Shown here piece after piece: positions 1 through 13,900 of a stretch of DNA of 64,000 nucleotides. The stretch spans positions 17,508,148 through 17,572,147 of the forward strand of contig OY759274.1 in NCBI GenBank assembly GCA_963662155.1, given 5' to 3'. Position 1 is the first letter of the stretch, and each line of letters opens with the position of its first letter. The translations under genes were made by a program, and so were the position numbers. The notes under the pieces are model-generated. The model ran no database searches and was not told the origin of the DNA. It was given only the letters and a program-made list of their open reading frames with translations. Origin of the DNA: Lamellibrachia columna. Taxonomy: Eukaryota; Annelida; Polychaeta; Sabellida; Siboglinidae.

Positions 1-491
1 CAATGGGAACAACTGATGAAATATGTATAAGAAAGCTTAAATGTATTGGTGCACAAACAGTGAACTAGAGCCATGGTGACACTCTATCTCTGTGGCAGAG
101 TACTTCTTAGATTGTGTGATCTCAAACAATCTCTGTGGCAGAGTACTTCTTAGATTGTGTGATCTCAAACAATCGATCAGGTATCACAGAATATAGACTT
201 ATGTCGTAACCCAACAAACTTAATCGCAAATTTCAGTCATGTCATTTACATCTGACTTAAATTCAAGCCAGTTTTCAAATAATGCAAAAAGCCACAAATG
301 TGGTTAATTATATTATTCTAAAACTATTTGACTGGTCTTCTGAATTTTGTCCAAGACAAATATTGCTTGCCTTTTTCATTTTTTTTTATGCAAATTTTTA
401 AACAGAAAGGATGGCATTGATGCAGTGAAAAGGTAAAATAAATAAACAATTCAGTATTGTTCCAATGGAACCTATCTAAACACAGACTTAC
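1..491 (-). other. BRCA2 intron 15, partial
   Basis: AT-rich non-coding DNA. A short direct repeat of about 45 bp (TCTGTGGCAGAGTACTTCTT and following) occurs at 88-130 and 132-172. No further exon seen. Confidence 0.6.
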
Positions 492-670
492 TTGCAGAAT
501 TCCTCTTTGCCAACAGTCCCGTCTTGATGAAAGACAAGAAACGCCCCATCTCCTACACGAACTCCTTCCAGACCCTCAGAAGCAAAGTAGTCACTTGCAG
601 TAAAGCGGAACTCCACCGCACTGGCCGCCGTAACTTGCAACGTGCTGGTCTTTACTCCACTCGTGTACAG
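492..670 (-). CDS. BRCA2: BRCA2 exon matching human exon 15 (helical domain)
   Basis: 179 bp, acceptor TTTAATCAG, donor GTAAGT after 492, phase 0 in and phase 2 out. It opens L-Y-T-S-G-V-K and closes [12 protein letters not shown], the clear counterparts of human QLYTYGVSK and SNDGKAGKEEFYR. The remaining DNA-binding domain exons are outside the window. Confidence 0.96.
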
Positions 671-1766
671 CTGATTAAACATGTACATTATATGTCAGTG
701 TTATAATTAAGAAAACAACAAATAATAAATTTAGTTTTAAAATTTTGTACTTCATTTGCTAATATAAGCACCAGATAACTGGGAGAAAAATGTAATTATA
801 ACCCTTCGAAACGCTACAAAAAAGGTAACATTGACTGCGAGAGATGATTAAGAGATTACTTGCTGAATGTCTTCAAAACCACATCCCTGCGTTCATCATA
901 GAAATGGAGTGGTTTGGATTATAAAAGATTGAGAACTGAGAATTACTTCACTGACTGATGCACAGTGAGTAAAGAGAACTGTTGAGAAGACACACAGAAT
1001 AAAGGCTGACAAAAACGACAGAGAAACTATTCTACCGCACACACCTGTTGCATGGTATGTCCACCAGGTGTCGCCCAAGACACTGCATCTTTCAGTGAGA
1101 CTCTCTGCGATGTCGTCTTCAGTGTGAACAGTGCCCCTGGTGTAGGCCTCACAGACTGCACTCGCTGTTTCTCCGCAATTCGCCTCAGTTGGCACATGTG
1201 AGCCACTTGCCGCTGCCGAAGTATTTCTTTGACTACAGAATTTTCTGGTGCATTTTCTTCAGGAATATTCCGTTGAAGTTCTGAACCGTCGTTCTTTCCT
1301 GCATTTTCAGACTTGTTTGTCTCTGTCTTCCTTACACCTGTGTCTAATGTTACATTTCCCATAGGCTGACAATTTTGGTTTTCACTAGATTTAATGCTAA
1401 CATCAACGTCCAGTCTCAACTTCTTGACCGGCTGTGGACTAGACTTGTCTGCGAAAGCCAGCCTCTTTCTGAGCTGGTTCGGACCACCAGAAGATTTCAT
1501 CGGTGTTTTGAATGCACCTCGTGGCTCCTGTTGGTACGGAGTGGAAAAGGCACTGTCACTCTTCTTAAACGGAGGCGCAAATGTATCATGTCCTGCTGCA
1601 TGTGACAATGACTGACGTGACAAACTGTTTGTATTCGGCCCCATGAATGGGGGTCGTTGTGGGGTGACATCCTTTAGGGGCGCTCCAACCGAACACAATG
1701 TCCGCCTTCAACAGATAATAAGAGTACATAAAATCATACAAGTATATAAATGCTAAAACAATTATA

Positions 1767-1852
<86 letters not shown>

Positions 1853-1860
1853 TATATATA

Positions 1861-1938
<78 letters not shown>

Positions 1939-4900
1939 ACAAGAATACATACACAACAATCATTATAATTTAAATGTAAAGTATTTACCAGAAAATTGAG
2001 GACTTGGCTCTCAGGCAATTTCACTTTACCTAAATTTGCATGAATCAGTAGGATGCAATTTGGGAGAAACTTTTTGGGTGTTTGTATTATCTCATCAAAG
2101 CAACATAAATTAAATGATAACATTGATGTATTCTGAAAAAGATGTTGATCAATAATATATAACTTTCAAGAAATGTTATTATTGTTAGAAAACTGTAAAA
2201 ATATTGTGGTGTAGTTCATGAAGTGTTAGAAAACTTTTATCAAATAATGTTTGTTACTTTACATATATATTAATATGCCATATCAACATGCACATTTATC
2301 TGTTTACCTAGGTGTTAGCATCTGAATCAGAACATTATAAAGCATGCCAAGTCCCCTTGATTCATGGTTATGGGTATTTTATGACCACAAATATACCTGG
2401 GGTCTATGTTGCTGAGGTCTCCATGATTGAGTGTTGAATGGATATTTCTGAGAGCGACCAATCGACTGCCACCGGGCCGATCACACAAACACTCTTGACG
2501 AATAGAAAGGAATGATGTAATAACTTCCAGTTAGTATCCAGGACTCATATATGATATATAATAATAATCTTTATTGTTTCACAATTATCAATACAGAATT
2601 ATGATAAGCATCATATACAAATACATTACAAAACAAATTGCTTATATTCCTTATTCAAGTGCATAATTACACATAAATCATAATTTGTACCCATGTAATA
2701 AGTAAGTATTATAAGCAAAAGAGCAAATATCATTTTCATATACTAACTAATTCTTTAGTGGTGCATTATAAGCATACCATAACAAAACAAAAATAAATAT
2801 TTGATGGACATGTGTTACTAGAATGTTAAATTAATTGATGATAGAGTGCATCATAACATAAAATACATTCAAATCATAACATAAAATACATTCAAAGCAG
2901 AACTACTATTTGTTTACTAATTATGCAAGAGTAAACGTTTGATCCTTTTTAAAGATATGAATAGATGTACAATATTGTAGATATTTATTTGTAATAAAAG
3001 TATTCCAGATTTTAGGTCCAATTGTCTGAAATTAGCTTTGCAGTGTTATTTTACGTTACTTCCTGCCTTGCGTTATATATATGTGTGTGGATATTTGCAG
3101 GACAAACACATCATTAAATATATCTGGCAGTATACCCCTATTATGTTTGAACATTAGGATACAACCTAAGTATTTATTTATCTTATAAATATTCATTATC
3201 TGATAAGAGATACAGTGGGGCGCGGTGGTCGAGTGGTAGAGCGTCGGACTTTCGGTCGAGGGGACCGGGGTTCAAAACCACCTGTGGCAGAGTGTCGGAC
3301 TTTTCGGTCAAAGGGACCGGGGTTCAAAACCACCTGCTGCCGTTTCAAAACCTGGGCAAATTTGTTCACCCCACTTTGCTCATGTCTTTCGGAAGAGACA
3401 CTAAAAGCCGTTGGTCCCTTCTACCTGGTGTCTATGCCAGGGGAAGTAAAAGATCCCACACAGGGGGTAAATGTGTAACCTGTTGTGGACTCAGAGTGGT
3501 GGTCTCTATCTCTAACCCACCAATTCCCGGCACGTGAGAGGCGCCGAACGACAGAATCATCAACATAATGATGTTGGCCGTTTAATGGAAGAAGAAGAAG
3601 AAGAGATAAATAAGGGCTGCATACGATCAGTATATCCTAGATCACCAATTATACGCAAAAATCTGTTTTGGAGTATATAAATCTTGGATATGTATACATT
3701 CGGGGCCCTTCCAAAACAATATTACAGTAAGTAATATATGGGTAGATAAACACATAATATAGATTTAACAATGTTTTATCTAATTTGTTGGTCACCTTTT
3801 TTATAATACCAGTTCTTGGAAATTTTATCTGATACATATTTAATGTGGTCGCTCCAGTTCAATTTGTTATTTATAAGTAGAATCAAAAACTTTATCTTGT
3901 TTACAGTGTAAATTTTATAAATGCTGTTATTCCTCTCACTTATACTGTACGTATTACTAAAGGTCATTGTGTGCGTTTTCTGTACATTCAAAGAACGTTT
4001 ATTCATTTCAGAGATAGTTTTTTATTTCAGAGTTCAGTTCATTTTCCATTTCATGAATATTGTTGCCTTGAATAAAGATGCTTGTGTCATCTGCAAACAT
4101 GACGGTAAATGTTGTGTCAGATAAAGCCATCGTGGGAGACGTACTTACCCCCGGGACTTGAGGTGATTGGTGACAGCCATCGTGGAAGATGTACTTACCC
4201 CCGGGACTTGAGGTGATTGGTGACAGCCATCGTGGGAGATGTACTTACCCCCGTGACTTGAGGTGAATGGTGACAGCCATCGTGGGAGATGTACTTACCC
4301 CCGGGACTTGAGGTGATTAGTGACAGCCATCATGGGAGATGCACTTACCCCCGGGACTTGAGGTGATTGGTGACAGCCATCGTGGGAGATGCACTTACCC
4401 CCGGGACTTGAGGTGATTGGTGACAGCCATCGTGGGAGACGTACTTACCCCCGGGACTTGAGGTGATTGGTGACAACCATCGTGGGAGATGTACTTACCC
4501 CCGGGACTTGAGGTGATTGGTGACAGCCATCGTGGGAGATGCACTTACCCCCGGGACTTGAGGTGATTGGTGACAGCCATCGTGGGAGATGTACTTACCC
4601 CCGGGACTTGAGGTGATTGGTGACAGCCATCGTGGGAGATGTACTTACCCCCGGGACTTGAGGTGATTGGTGACAGCCATCGTGGGAGACGTACTTACCC
4701 CCGGGACTTGAGGTGATTGGTGACAACCATCGTGGGAAATGTACTTACCCCCGGGACTTGAGGTGATTGGTGACAGCCATCGTGGGAGATGCACTTACCC
4801 CCGGGACTTGAGGTGATTGGTGACAGCCATCGTGGGAGATGTACTTACCCCCGGGACTTGAGGTGATTGGTGACAACCATCGTGGGAGATGTACTTACCC

Positions 4901-7900
4901 CCGTGACTTGAGGTGAATGGTGACAGCCATCGTGGGAGATGTACTTACCCCCGGGACTTGAGGTGATTGGTGACAGCCATCGTGGGAGATGTACTTACCC
5001 CCGGGACTTGAGGTGATTGGTGACAGCCATCGTGGGAGATGTACTTACCCCCGGGACTTGAGGTGATTGGTGACAGCCATCGTGGGAGATGTACTTACCC
5101 CCGGGACTTGAGGTGATTGGTGACAGCCATCGTGGGAGATGTACTTACCCCCGGGACTTGAGGTGATTGGTGACAACCATCGTGGGAGATGTACTTACCC
5201 CCGGGACTTGAGGTGATTGGTGACAGCCATCGTGGGAGATGTACTTACCCCCGGGACTTGAGGTGATTGGTGACAGCCATCGTGGGAGATGTACTTACCC
5301 CCGGGACTTGAGGTGATTGGTGACAGCCATCGTGGGAGATGTACTTACCCCCGGGACTTGAGGTGATTGGTGACAGCCATCGTGGGAGATGTACTTACCC
5401 CCGGGATTTGAGGTGAATGGTGACAGCCATCGTGGGAGATGTACTTACCCCCCGTGACTTGAGGTGATTGGTGACAGCCATCGTGGGAGATGTACTTACC
5501 CCCGGGACTTGAGGTGATTGGTGACAGCCATCATGGGAGATGTACTTACCTCGGGGACTTGAGGTGACTGGTGACAGCCATCATGGGAGATGTACTTACC
5601 CCAGGGACTAGAGGTGATTGGTGACAGCCATCGTGGGAGATGTCTCAGAGAACTTGTTCCTTCACCTTTGCCTAACATTTAAAAAAATAAACAGTATACT
5701 TAAAACTAAATTCAAAATTAACAATACGTGCACATTCAAGAACATTCGACACACTTCACAATATAATTTGTTGTGTGTGTAAAACAACCAAGGACTTGGA
5801 TCGTAACAGGAAACAAAGTTAAGTAATGTTTATGTTTAATTCTTAACAATCAAGCGACTTTCTAATTTCAGCTACAGCGTGCAGTAAACAGCCAATTAGT
5901 ATTAAGGACATCCTCGTATCATCAGTGCTTTCTGCCTACACCAGCCACTGGTGGACATCCCAGACAATATCTGTAGTCTAAGTCACAAGCCATTGTAGCT
6001 ACTGATGAAACTGTGAGCGATATAATTGGATTTTAGTTGTACATCAAATAACCTTTCAATACACACAAGTGGCAATCATGCATTACAGTACAGACATAGC
6101 ATACTGTGTGTAATAATGAGACAATACATGGACAGTAGACACACATATCTATCCAAGCCCTCGTCCGTTCCTTCTAAAACAAAACCAATCAAAACATCTT
6201 ACCAAAACTTGCTGTCTTCCGATTTGTGTCACGGTCACTGATCACTGGGGTCGATGTATGGTGCTGCCACCTTCTGGAACCCGACTCAGGTCCACCATCT
6301 TCTGCAACATCTGCCAGCGATGTCTTCACATCTGGCTCTGACACCGCAGAAGAAACAATGATGTCGTCTCTCCCAGTGTCCCCGCTGCTACTGTCCTGAC
6401 AATGGCGCTGTTGGTCACTCATATATTTGTTGCTGTCAATCACTAGATCTTGTGCCAAAGGGTGTGTTTTTCCACCCAAGCTGACGTCACCTCCTTTCAC
6501 TTCGTGAACCATCAGATGGGTGTCTGACTCGGCGATATCAGCATCTTTTCCCAAGAGAAACCCTGAATGTTGCCTAACAATTCCCCGGCCTTCTCCATCT
6601 TCCAACACACTTCGTGCCCTAGCCAAGGAAGCATCTGATACGACCACCTTACCGCCACGGGCAGTGTGGAATGGTGAGCTCGCTTCAGACTTTTTCAGTG
6701 TTCCCTCAGTTGGATCCATCAAGATTTGTCTGTGATGAACTGCCTTGCCGGAACCTATATGTTGGTCAGTGTGTTTCTTTGTTGTGATATGTTGACACAC
6801 AACATCCCCAGCGACCTCCGAGTTCCCTTGTGCAGGTCGATATGCACCTGCGAGAGGATTCTCACGCTCAACAAACATCTTCTTGGATTCCTTCAGCGTT
6901 TTGTCCGATACCGACACTTCGTTGCCTCTGGCAGTAGCAAAACCAGTGATGTGTGTAACTCCTGCTTTTAGTGACTGACCAGGCAATGTTGTATTCTTTG
7001 AGTCTATGAAGGAATGTTCACAGTCATCAAAAATCTTCCTGGATTCTTTCAGTGCTTTCTCCGACACTAACACCTTACTTCCTCTTGCGGTGGCAAAACC
7101 AGTGAAATGTGCACCTCGAGAGTTTGGTGACTGACCAGGCGATGTTGTATTCTTTGACCCAGAGTCGCTGAAGGATTGCTCATTTTCGTTAAATATCTTC
7201 CTGGATTTCTTCAAGGCTTTGTCTGATACTGACACCTTGTTCCCTCTGGCTGTGCTGAAGCCTGTAAAGTGTTCATCTCTTGTGTTAAGCATCGATACAG
7301 TTGTTGGTGTATCTTTCTGTGCAGAGTCTTCCGAATTACCTGTAGTCTCACAATCATCAAAAATCTTCCTAGATTCCTTCAAGGCTTTACCTGATACTGA
7401 CACCTTGTTCCCTCTGGCTGTGCTGAAGCCTGTAAAGTGCTCATCTCTTGTGTTAAGCATCGATACAGTTGTTGGTGTATCTTTCTGTGCAGAGTCTTCA
7501 GAATTACCTGTAGTCTCACAATCATCAAAAATCTTCCTAGATTCCTTCAAGGCTTTACCTGATACTGACACCTTGTTCCCTCTGGCTGTGCTGAAGCCTG
7601 TAAAGTGCTCATCTCTTGTGTTAAGCATCGATACAGTTGTTGGTGTATCTTTCTGTGCAGAGTCTTCCGAATTACCTGTAGTCTCACAATCATCAAAAAT
7701 CTTCCTAGATTCCTTCAAGGCTTTACCTGATACTGACACCTTGTTCCCTCTGGCTGTGCTGAAGCCTGTAAAGTGCTCATCTCCTATGTTCATTGACTGG
7801 CCAGGTGTCGATGCCTTCTCCCCCATAGAATCCTTGGAGTTGAACTCACTATCATCAATAATCTTCATGGCTTCCTCCAAAGCTTCCTCTGACATAGAAC

Positions 7901-10900
7901 CCTCACTCCCTCTGGCAGTGGTGAAACCTGCACAATTTGTACTATGTATGTTTGGTGATGAAGGCCCCGGCAACTTGGCATTCTCTGACCTTTTGGAATT
8001 AACATCACCATCATAACAAATCTTCCTGGATTCTTTCAAGACTTTGTCTGACACAGGTATTGTCTTGCCTGCAACACTCTTGAAGGCTGCAATACCTTCT
8101 AAGTCATGTGGATGTTCAGATTGCGATGACTCTGGCCTTTCTGTTGTTAACTTGCTGTTACTGCAGGTGACACCATTGTTTTCAAACATATTTTTAGCTT
8201 CTTTCAGTGCTCTATCTGAGACAACAACCTTCTTCCCACCAGCTGTACAGAAACCTTGGAACTGTTCATTTGTAGCAACTGACAAAACGTTAACCAACTG
8301 TTGGTCATCTTCAAAGAATTTCCTCTTCTGGCATTCTACAGAGCTGGCATTGTCAAATATTTTCCTAGACTTCCTTAACGCTTCCTCTGACACCTCCACC
8401 TTGTGTCCAGCAGCTGTGCTGAAACCTGGTAACTTTGCACCAAGGGAATCTGTCAATGTCTGATTCAGTGATGGCACTGATACCTTCATAAAACTGTCAT
8501 TTCTAATCTGTGATCCTCCACGTTCAGCAGTGATTTGCCTAAAACCTGATGCTGCTCCTCTTCGTCGATCACTCTCCTGTTCTGGCAACTCACCGGCCGA
8601 CTGTTCACCTTCAAGTTGTGCACAATCTTGAAACTCATCAGAATTACACACTGTTCCATCCACTTCCTGTGCTGAATTTCTCTCTGACTTTCCGCCATCT
8701 TTGAGTGAGTATTTCACTTCAAACTGATAATTTTCCTGGACTTTGTTTGTGGTTTCTCTCTCTGATTGGTGCAATTCAGTGGCACTAATCTTGCTGAGAG
8801 CAGATTCATTGAATGTTGCTTCACACGTTTCAGTCCCACAAACATTACACTCCACAACTCTTCCAGTTGCATGCGACTCAGCTACAGTCACACCCCCATG
8901 TGACTGAGCCACCACAGTCGACTTATTCTGTTTGACCAACATATCCTCACCACCTTGTCTCCCAAACAGGGATGCAGCAACTCCCACTGTGTCCTCTAGC
9001 AGCCGCTTTGCTTCCACGAGAGCTTTGTCAGACACCTTGACAACACCACCTCGAGCCGTCTGAAAACCTATGAACGGTGTTGCGCCATCTTGAGAACTTG
9101 TCCTCAAGTCAAAAATGCTCGGCTGCATTTCTCTGTGGTCAACTTCTGCAGAAGCACGTCCACCATTGTCATCAGCAGATCTCACAGACATGGCGATGTG
9201 TCCCTGATTTGTACTTGAACCAGTACGGCCAATATATGATATTACAGATGGCTCCCCAACTGTTGGTACCAATGAGCTTGGTCTGTCATCATAAGTGTCC
9301 AATGGTGAATCTTCCACAGCTGTATCTGGTCGACTAAGGGAGACAACACGAGGATCATTATTAGGACTGTCTCCATTATCTCCGTCCCACTCACTCAGCT
9401 GGGATATATCAGCCAAGAAGTTCTCCGACCTTCCCACTGCCTTCCCCCTCACACCAGCTGTCTTCCCAGGCCGTGCAGAAGGGGCACCCAACAGTCTTCC
9501 CTGGGATGATTCCCTAATGGACATTTCCTCCTCAGCGATTTGTGCTTTATTAGCTTGGTCTGCCGTGAGGGTGATCCCCTTGTCACACTCATTGTCACAC
9601 ATATTGTCACAGTGATCATCACTTGTCACATCCTCCTGTAACCTGGCTCTTTCCGCACCCAGACCAATTTCTGTTTCCCCTCTGCCCTCTTTCCTACCAC
9701 TGCTGGTGTCTCCCAAAAAGTTTTCCTCATTAATAACACCGAGTGTATTCCCTTTAACCTTCATTCCTAGCTCAGGTGTGTTGTGTTTGAGAGGGGAGAG
9801 AGCTTGACTAAATGACCCATCATCAAACGCATGCTGATGTTGAAGACATACGACTGTCAGATCGGTGATTTCAGATATCTGCGTGTAGGTGAGGTCATCA
9901 AAGCCTTCGTCATCAAAATCATGTGCTGACATAGATGGCTGTTCTTTCAAGAAACGTGCCTCGGTTTCTTTCTTTTCAGTCGGTTTCCGAGGAGCAACTG
10001 AAAACTTCCTTGGGACATCTGCAGATATGTCTATCCTTGCTACTTCTAAATTGTCTGCATCCTGCTGTTCTTTAGCTACCCCAGGTGTCTTGATGGCATC
10101 CATTTTTGCCTGCTCTGCATTGAATAATTCATCAGACACTGTATCCGGGTTATTGCGTTGTAACAATGGTTTCTTAGCAACCATTCTAGGTGCTTTGAAT
10201 GGCCGGAAGCCTTTCGGTAAATGGCTGTAGTCTTTAGTTTCAGTTGAGCCGCACAGGTTCACTTGCATTGTGGCTGACACATTGTGTGGCAACATCTTTG
10301 CTACATGACAGGTGACACCATCACAGCAATCACCACCATCAACCACCGTGGGTACGCATCCAGTAATATATGGCTTGGCTTCCTTTAAATCTACACAGTT
10401 ATTACCAATTACAAGGAAACTTTGAAGATTCTTATCTGTACCTCCAGAACCATTTTCTTCAACAAACTGTTCTTCAATGACATTCATTAATTTCTTAGCT
10501 CTTTCAATGCTCTGTTCTTTCAAGTGAATTTCCTTTCCACTAGCACACTGGAACCCAGCGGAGGCTGCTCCACTGACAGGTGCATCTTCTGTCCTTGGCA
10601 CCCCAACAAACTTGAATGTACAGTGTTCACCAATTTCACCAGTCACGAGGTTCTGTACTTCATCACTGCCTACTAATTCTTTTGTTTTTCTAATGCTTTC
10701 TTCTTTCAAACTAATTTCTTTTCCACTTGCACAGCAGAATCCTGCGAAGTCTCCAGTCCCTGTAGACACATCCATTTGTGTTACATCTACACCACATTTG
10801 TTTCTGCGACTGTTGTTTTCAACCAGAAAAGATTCATTCTCTCCAATAGTGTTCATCAATTTGACAGCCTTTCTCAAACTCTCTTCTTTCACATCAATGG

Positions 10901-13900
10901 CCTTTCCACTGGCACACTGGAAGCCCATGGGCCTTGTGGTGACACATGGTGGGCTCTTTGTGTTGACACGTGGTGGGCTCCTTGCGGTGAAACATGGTGG
11001 GCTCCTTGTGGTGACACATGGTGGACTCCTTGCGGTGACACATGGTGGACTCCTTGTGTTGACACATGGTGGGCTCCTTGCGGTGACACATGGTGGGCTC
11101 CTTGCGGTGGCACATGGTGGACTCCTTGTGTTGACACATTGTGGGCTCCTTGTGGTGACACATGGTGGACTCCTTGTGTTGACACATGGTGGGCTCCTTG
11201 TGGTGACACATGGTGGACTCCTTGCGGTGACACATGGTGGGCTCCTTGCAGTGACACATGGTGGGCTCCTTGCAGTGACACATGGTGGGCTCCTTGTGGT
11301 GACACATGGTGGGTTCCTTGTGGTGACACATGGTGGGCTCCTTGTGTTGACACATGGTGGGCTCCTTGTGTTGACACATGGTGGGCTCCTTGTGGTGACA
11401 CATGGTGGGCTCCTTGTCACAGTTACTGGGATAACTTCACTTTCAAATTCAACCTTTTGTTTGACATTGACAGTGTCCACTGATGTAGAAACTGTGTCGA
11501 CTCCTGAAGCCGTCATATCTCTGTCTGTCACTGGCCTTAAGCTGATGCTATCACATTTGGTCATTTCGCTCCTGTTGGATGCTTCTTGCTCACCTGTGAC
11601 ACCACTACAGGTGTCTTTATTATTCACGACCAAGTTTTGATCACACTTCACAAATAAGTTCATGTTGCCACCGCACACAACACTGTCCTTTTCCATGAGC
11701 TTCTCTGCAACAGCTAAAGCTCTATCTGAAACACTGATCTGTTTATTTGAAGCCGTCTGAAAACCTACATTTTTCACATCTGTTGTTGCTGCAGTTTCAC
11801 AAACGGCCAGAACTGTTCCTGAAGCCATAGAGGAAACTGTGTGATCTTCATCTAGGTTCTGCTCAATACATGATTTGGATTCTATAATCACATCAGACAT
11901 TGCTCCACAATCAACACCAGTAGCATCATTAAAAGTTGATGGATATGTGCCATTAGTAGCGCTGTTTGTAGTTCTCAGTTTCTTGGAAGTTATCTGGAGA
12001 CCTTTCTTGGAAGTTTCAATGGAGAAACTATCATTGCAGACCACCAACGAATATGCCTTCTTCAAGGAGTTATCAGAAACTTGAATAGGCTTAGCTGAAG
12101 CCGTCTGAAAGCCTACACGATCAAGTGATATTTTTCTAGGCAGGATCTGATCTAAAGTGACAGCATTTTGTCCAGATAATCCGCACCTTGGTCTGGTGTT
12201 GGCGCAACCCCCATGATGCATCTTGTCTGATGGCATCGATTTGGCATCGGAAACCGTGTTCCTATGGCAACAGACATCATCCCTGTTGCATTCAGCAACA
12301 AGTTTCTGGGACGTCTCCAGTGCGGTTATGGAGACTGACACAGCCTTGTTCGAAGCCGTTGCAAAACCTGTGAAACTGTGTTTGTTTCCTGATTGTGGAT
12401 GTGTTCCTGATGTCAACCGCAAGCATGGCTTTCCATCTCTTCTCTGCAGGAAACTTTGCCCTGCATCCTTTCCCATCGATGAATTCTCCCCTTCCTGTTT
12501 TGATTTCAGTCCCATTTCTGTTGTCTTGATGTCAGGAAGACAACTGGGATTTGTCTCCCCCTTCCTTTTCTCCTTCACTGTCTCTCCCCCGTTTGGCGTC
12601 CTAGCGGGAGCATCATCAGCTGCAGTCTTCTCCCTTGTCTCAGTCTCGGCCAATCCTACAACAGTTAATGACAGACATGGACACGGCAATGGTCAGAGTA
12701 TTTAAATGTCACTGAGAGAAACAGTTTATTGTGCAGTAACCTGGACTGATATTGTCTTCCTGAGGACTCTGAGCCCAGTACTTGCATAATGCAGTAGGTG
12801 AAATAAAGATAATGTTGTAGAATGTGTATAATTAGGTAGAATGGTGTAGAATGTTGTAGAATTAGGTAGAATGGTGTAGAATTAGGTAGAATGGGGTTCA
12901 CCCACAGACGAAAAGCAACAAAGTTATTGGTTGTCATATACTATTTGGTGTCAACTTACCTATTAACTGTCATTGCAAATCCAACACAAAAAATAATTAT
13001 ACAGCAAAGTATATGGATAATAATTAAAGACCTAGATAATGTCATGAAAAGCAATCTGAACAGACAGGCAGACAATCTCAACAAGCCATGTGACTTCCTT
13101 GCCATCTGGAGGGTGTCACTTTTGGTGGCAATCGAAAAAAAATTTGAAGCTGTTGATGTAGACATATCTGATCTTGTAGCTCAAAAAACAACAACTTCTT
13201 ATTCAATAAAATAATCATAAATTTATCAGATTTATTCAGTTTCATAGTATGAGGACACATGCAAAAATGTTTAACGCATGAGCCAAATTACCTGATCAAG
13301 ACACCTACCCTTATCACAGTCCCTTGATGCTATGTTCATTGAGATGATGGACGCACTGTAACATGACCGATCTGACATATTTAGTTGAGTTGTGCCAGAA
13401 GATTTCTCTTCAATCTGTTCCACAGTGTTTCTTTGCAAGTTGAACACTCTCTGAGGACACATGCTGGAGATCTGCTTCACAGACGGATAGGAAAACCTCT
13501 TGGACTTTCGACTGCCCAAAGACAGCGTCTTTGACTTGATGGATAGCGACTCTGGTTGCTTAGCAACGTGTGACTGTCCTCCATTGCACCCACCATTAGT
13601 TAATGTCTGACTATTGGGGCTCTCCTTTGAAAAGGTTTTTTCATGTACCCTGCCAGGGGGATTATTCTTGGTCTTACATACATTCTCAATGCTAGAATGT
13701 TTGTAGGCAATTTCAGATGGAGAGTTGTGTGATCTACATCCTAACCAATCAGAACAAAGTGGGTCAGACTGAGATTTATTCACATGGAGATCGATGTCAG
13801 CTTTGTCTGTAATCACAGAATATGGGTCTTGTGACATAGATTCTGTGACGTGTAGCATTGCATTCAACATTGAAGGCGAAATCTGAGTGAATGCAATGTC

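Larger units (their letters stand above)
6595..12380 (-). other. about 18 BRC repeats (RAD51-binding motifs)
   Basis: Approximate positions in protein order, with core: 12290-12378 GFATASNK; 12040-12122 GFQTASAK; 11690-11775 GFQTASNK; 10850-10930 GFQCASGK; 10665-10752 GFCCASGK; 10475-10562 GFQCASGK; 8990-9078 GFQTARGG; 8345-8435 GFSTAAGH; 8180-8265 GFCTAGGK; 8015-8095 AFKSVAGK; 7855-7935 GFTTARGS; 7690, 7522 and 7354 (three GFSTARGNK); 7175-7270 GFSTARGN; 7020-7108 GFATARGS; 6870-6950 GFATARGN; 6595-6680 PFHTARGG. Seventeen keep FxxA. The tenth reads F-K-S-V and has lost the alanine. Three use Cys in place of Thr before that alanine. A second motif such as RKIFDD follows most copies. Confidence 0.9.

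Noticed and set aside
3215..3300. A true tRNA gene
   Set aside because: A and B boxes are present but the sequence continues into a SINE body with a (GAA)n tail and flanking duplication; no complete cloverleaf.
4126..5650. CRISPR-like array
   Set aside because: Units are contiguous with no unique spacers, and the host is an animal.
7219..8463. Plus-strand open frames opposite the BRC repeats
   Set aside because: Antisense shadows of the BRCA2 exon; they only mirror its 168-bp repeat.
10776..11640. Long plus-strand and alternative minus-strand frames over the SPPCV array
   Set aside because: Shadows of a stop-free 24-bp repeat. Only the BRCA2 frame continues into BRC repeats on both sides.
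13291..13292. CAG|GTAATT as the donor of BRCA2 exon 10
   Set aside because: Would leave phase 0 and put the giant exon out of frame. The GTAGGT donor 17 bp upstream gives phase 1 as required.
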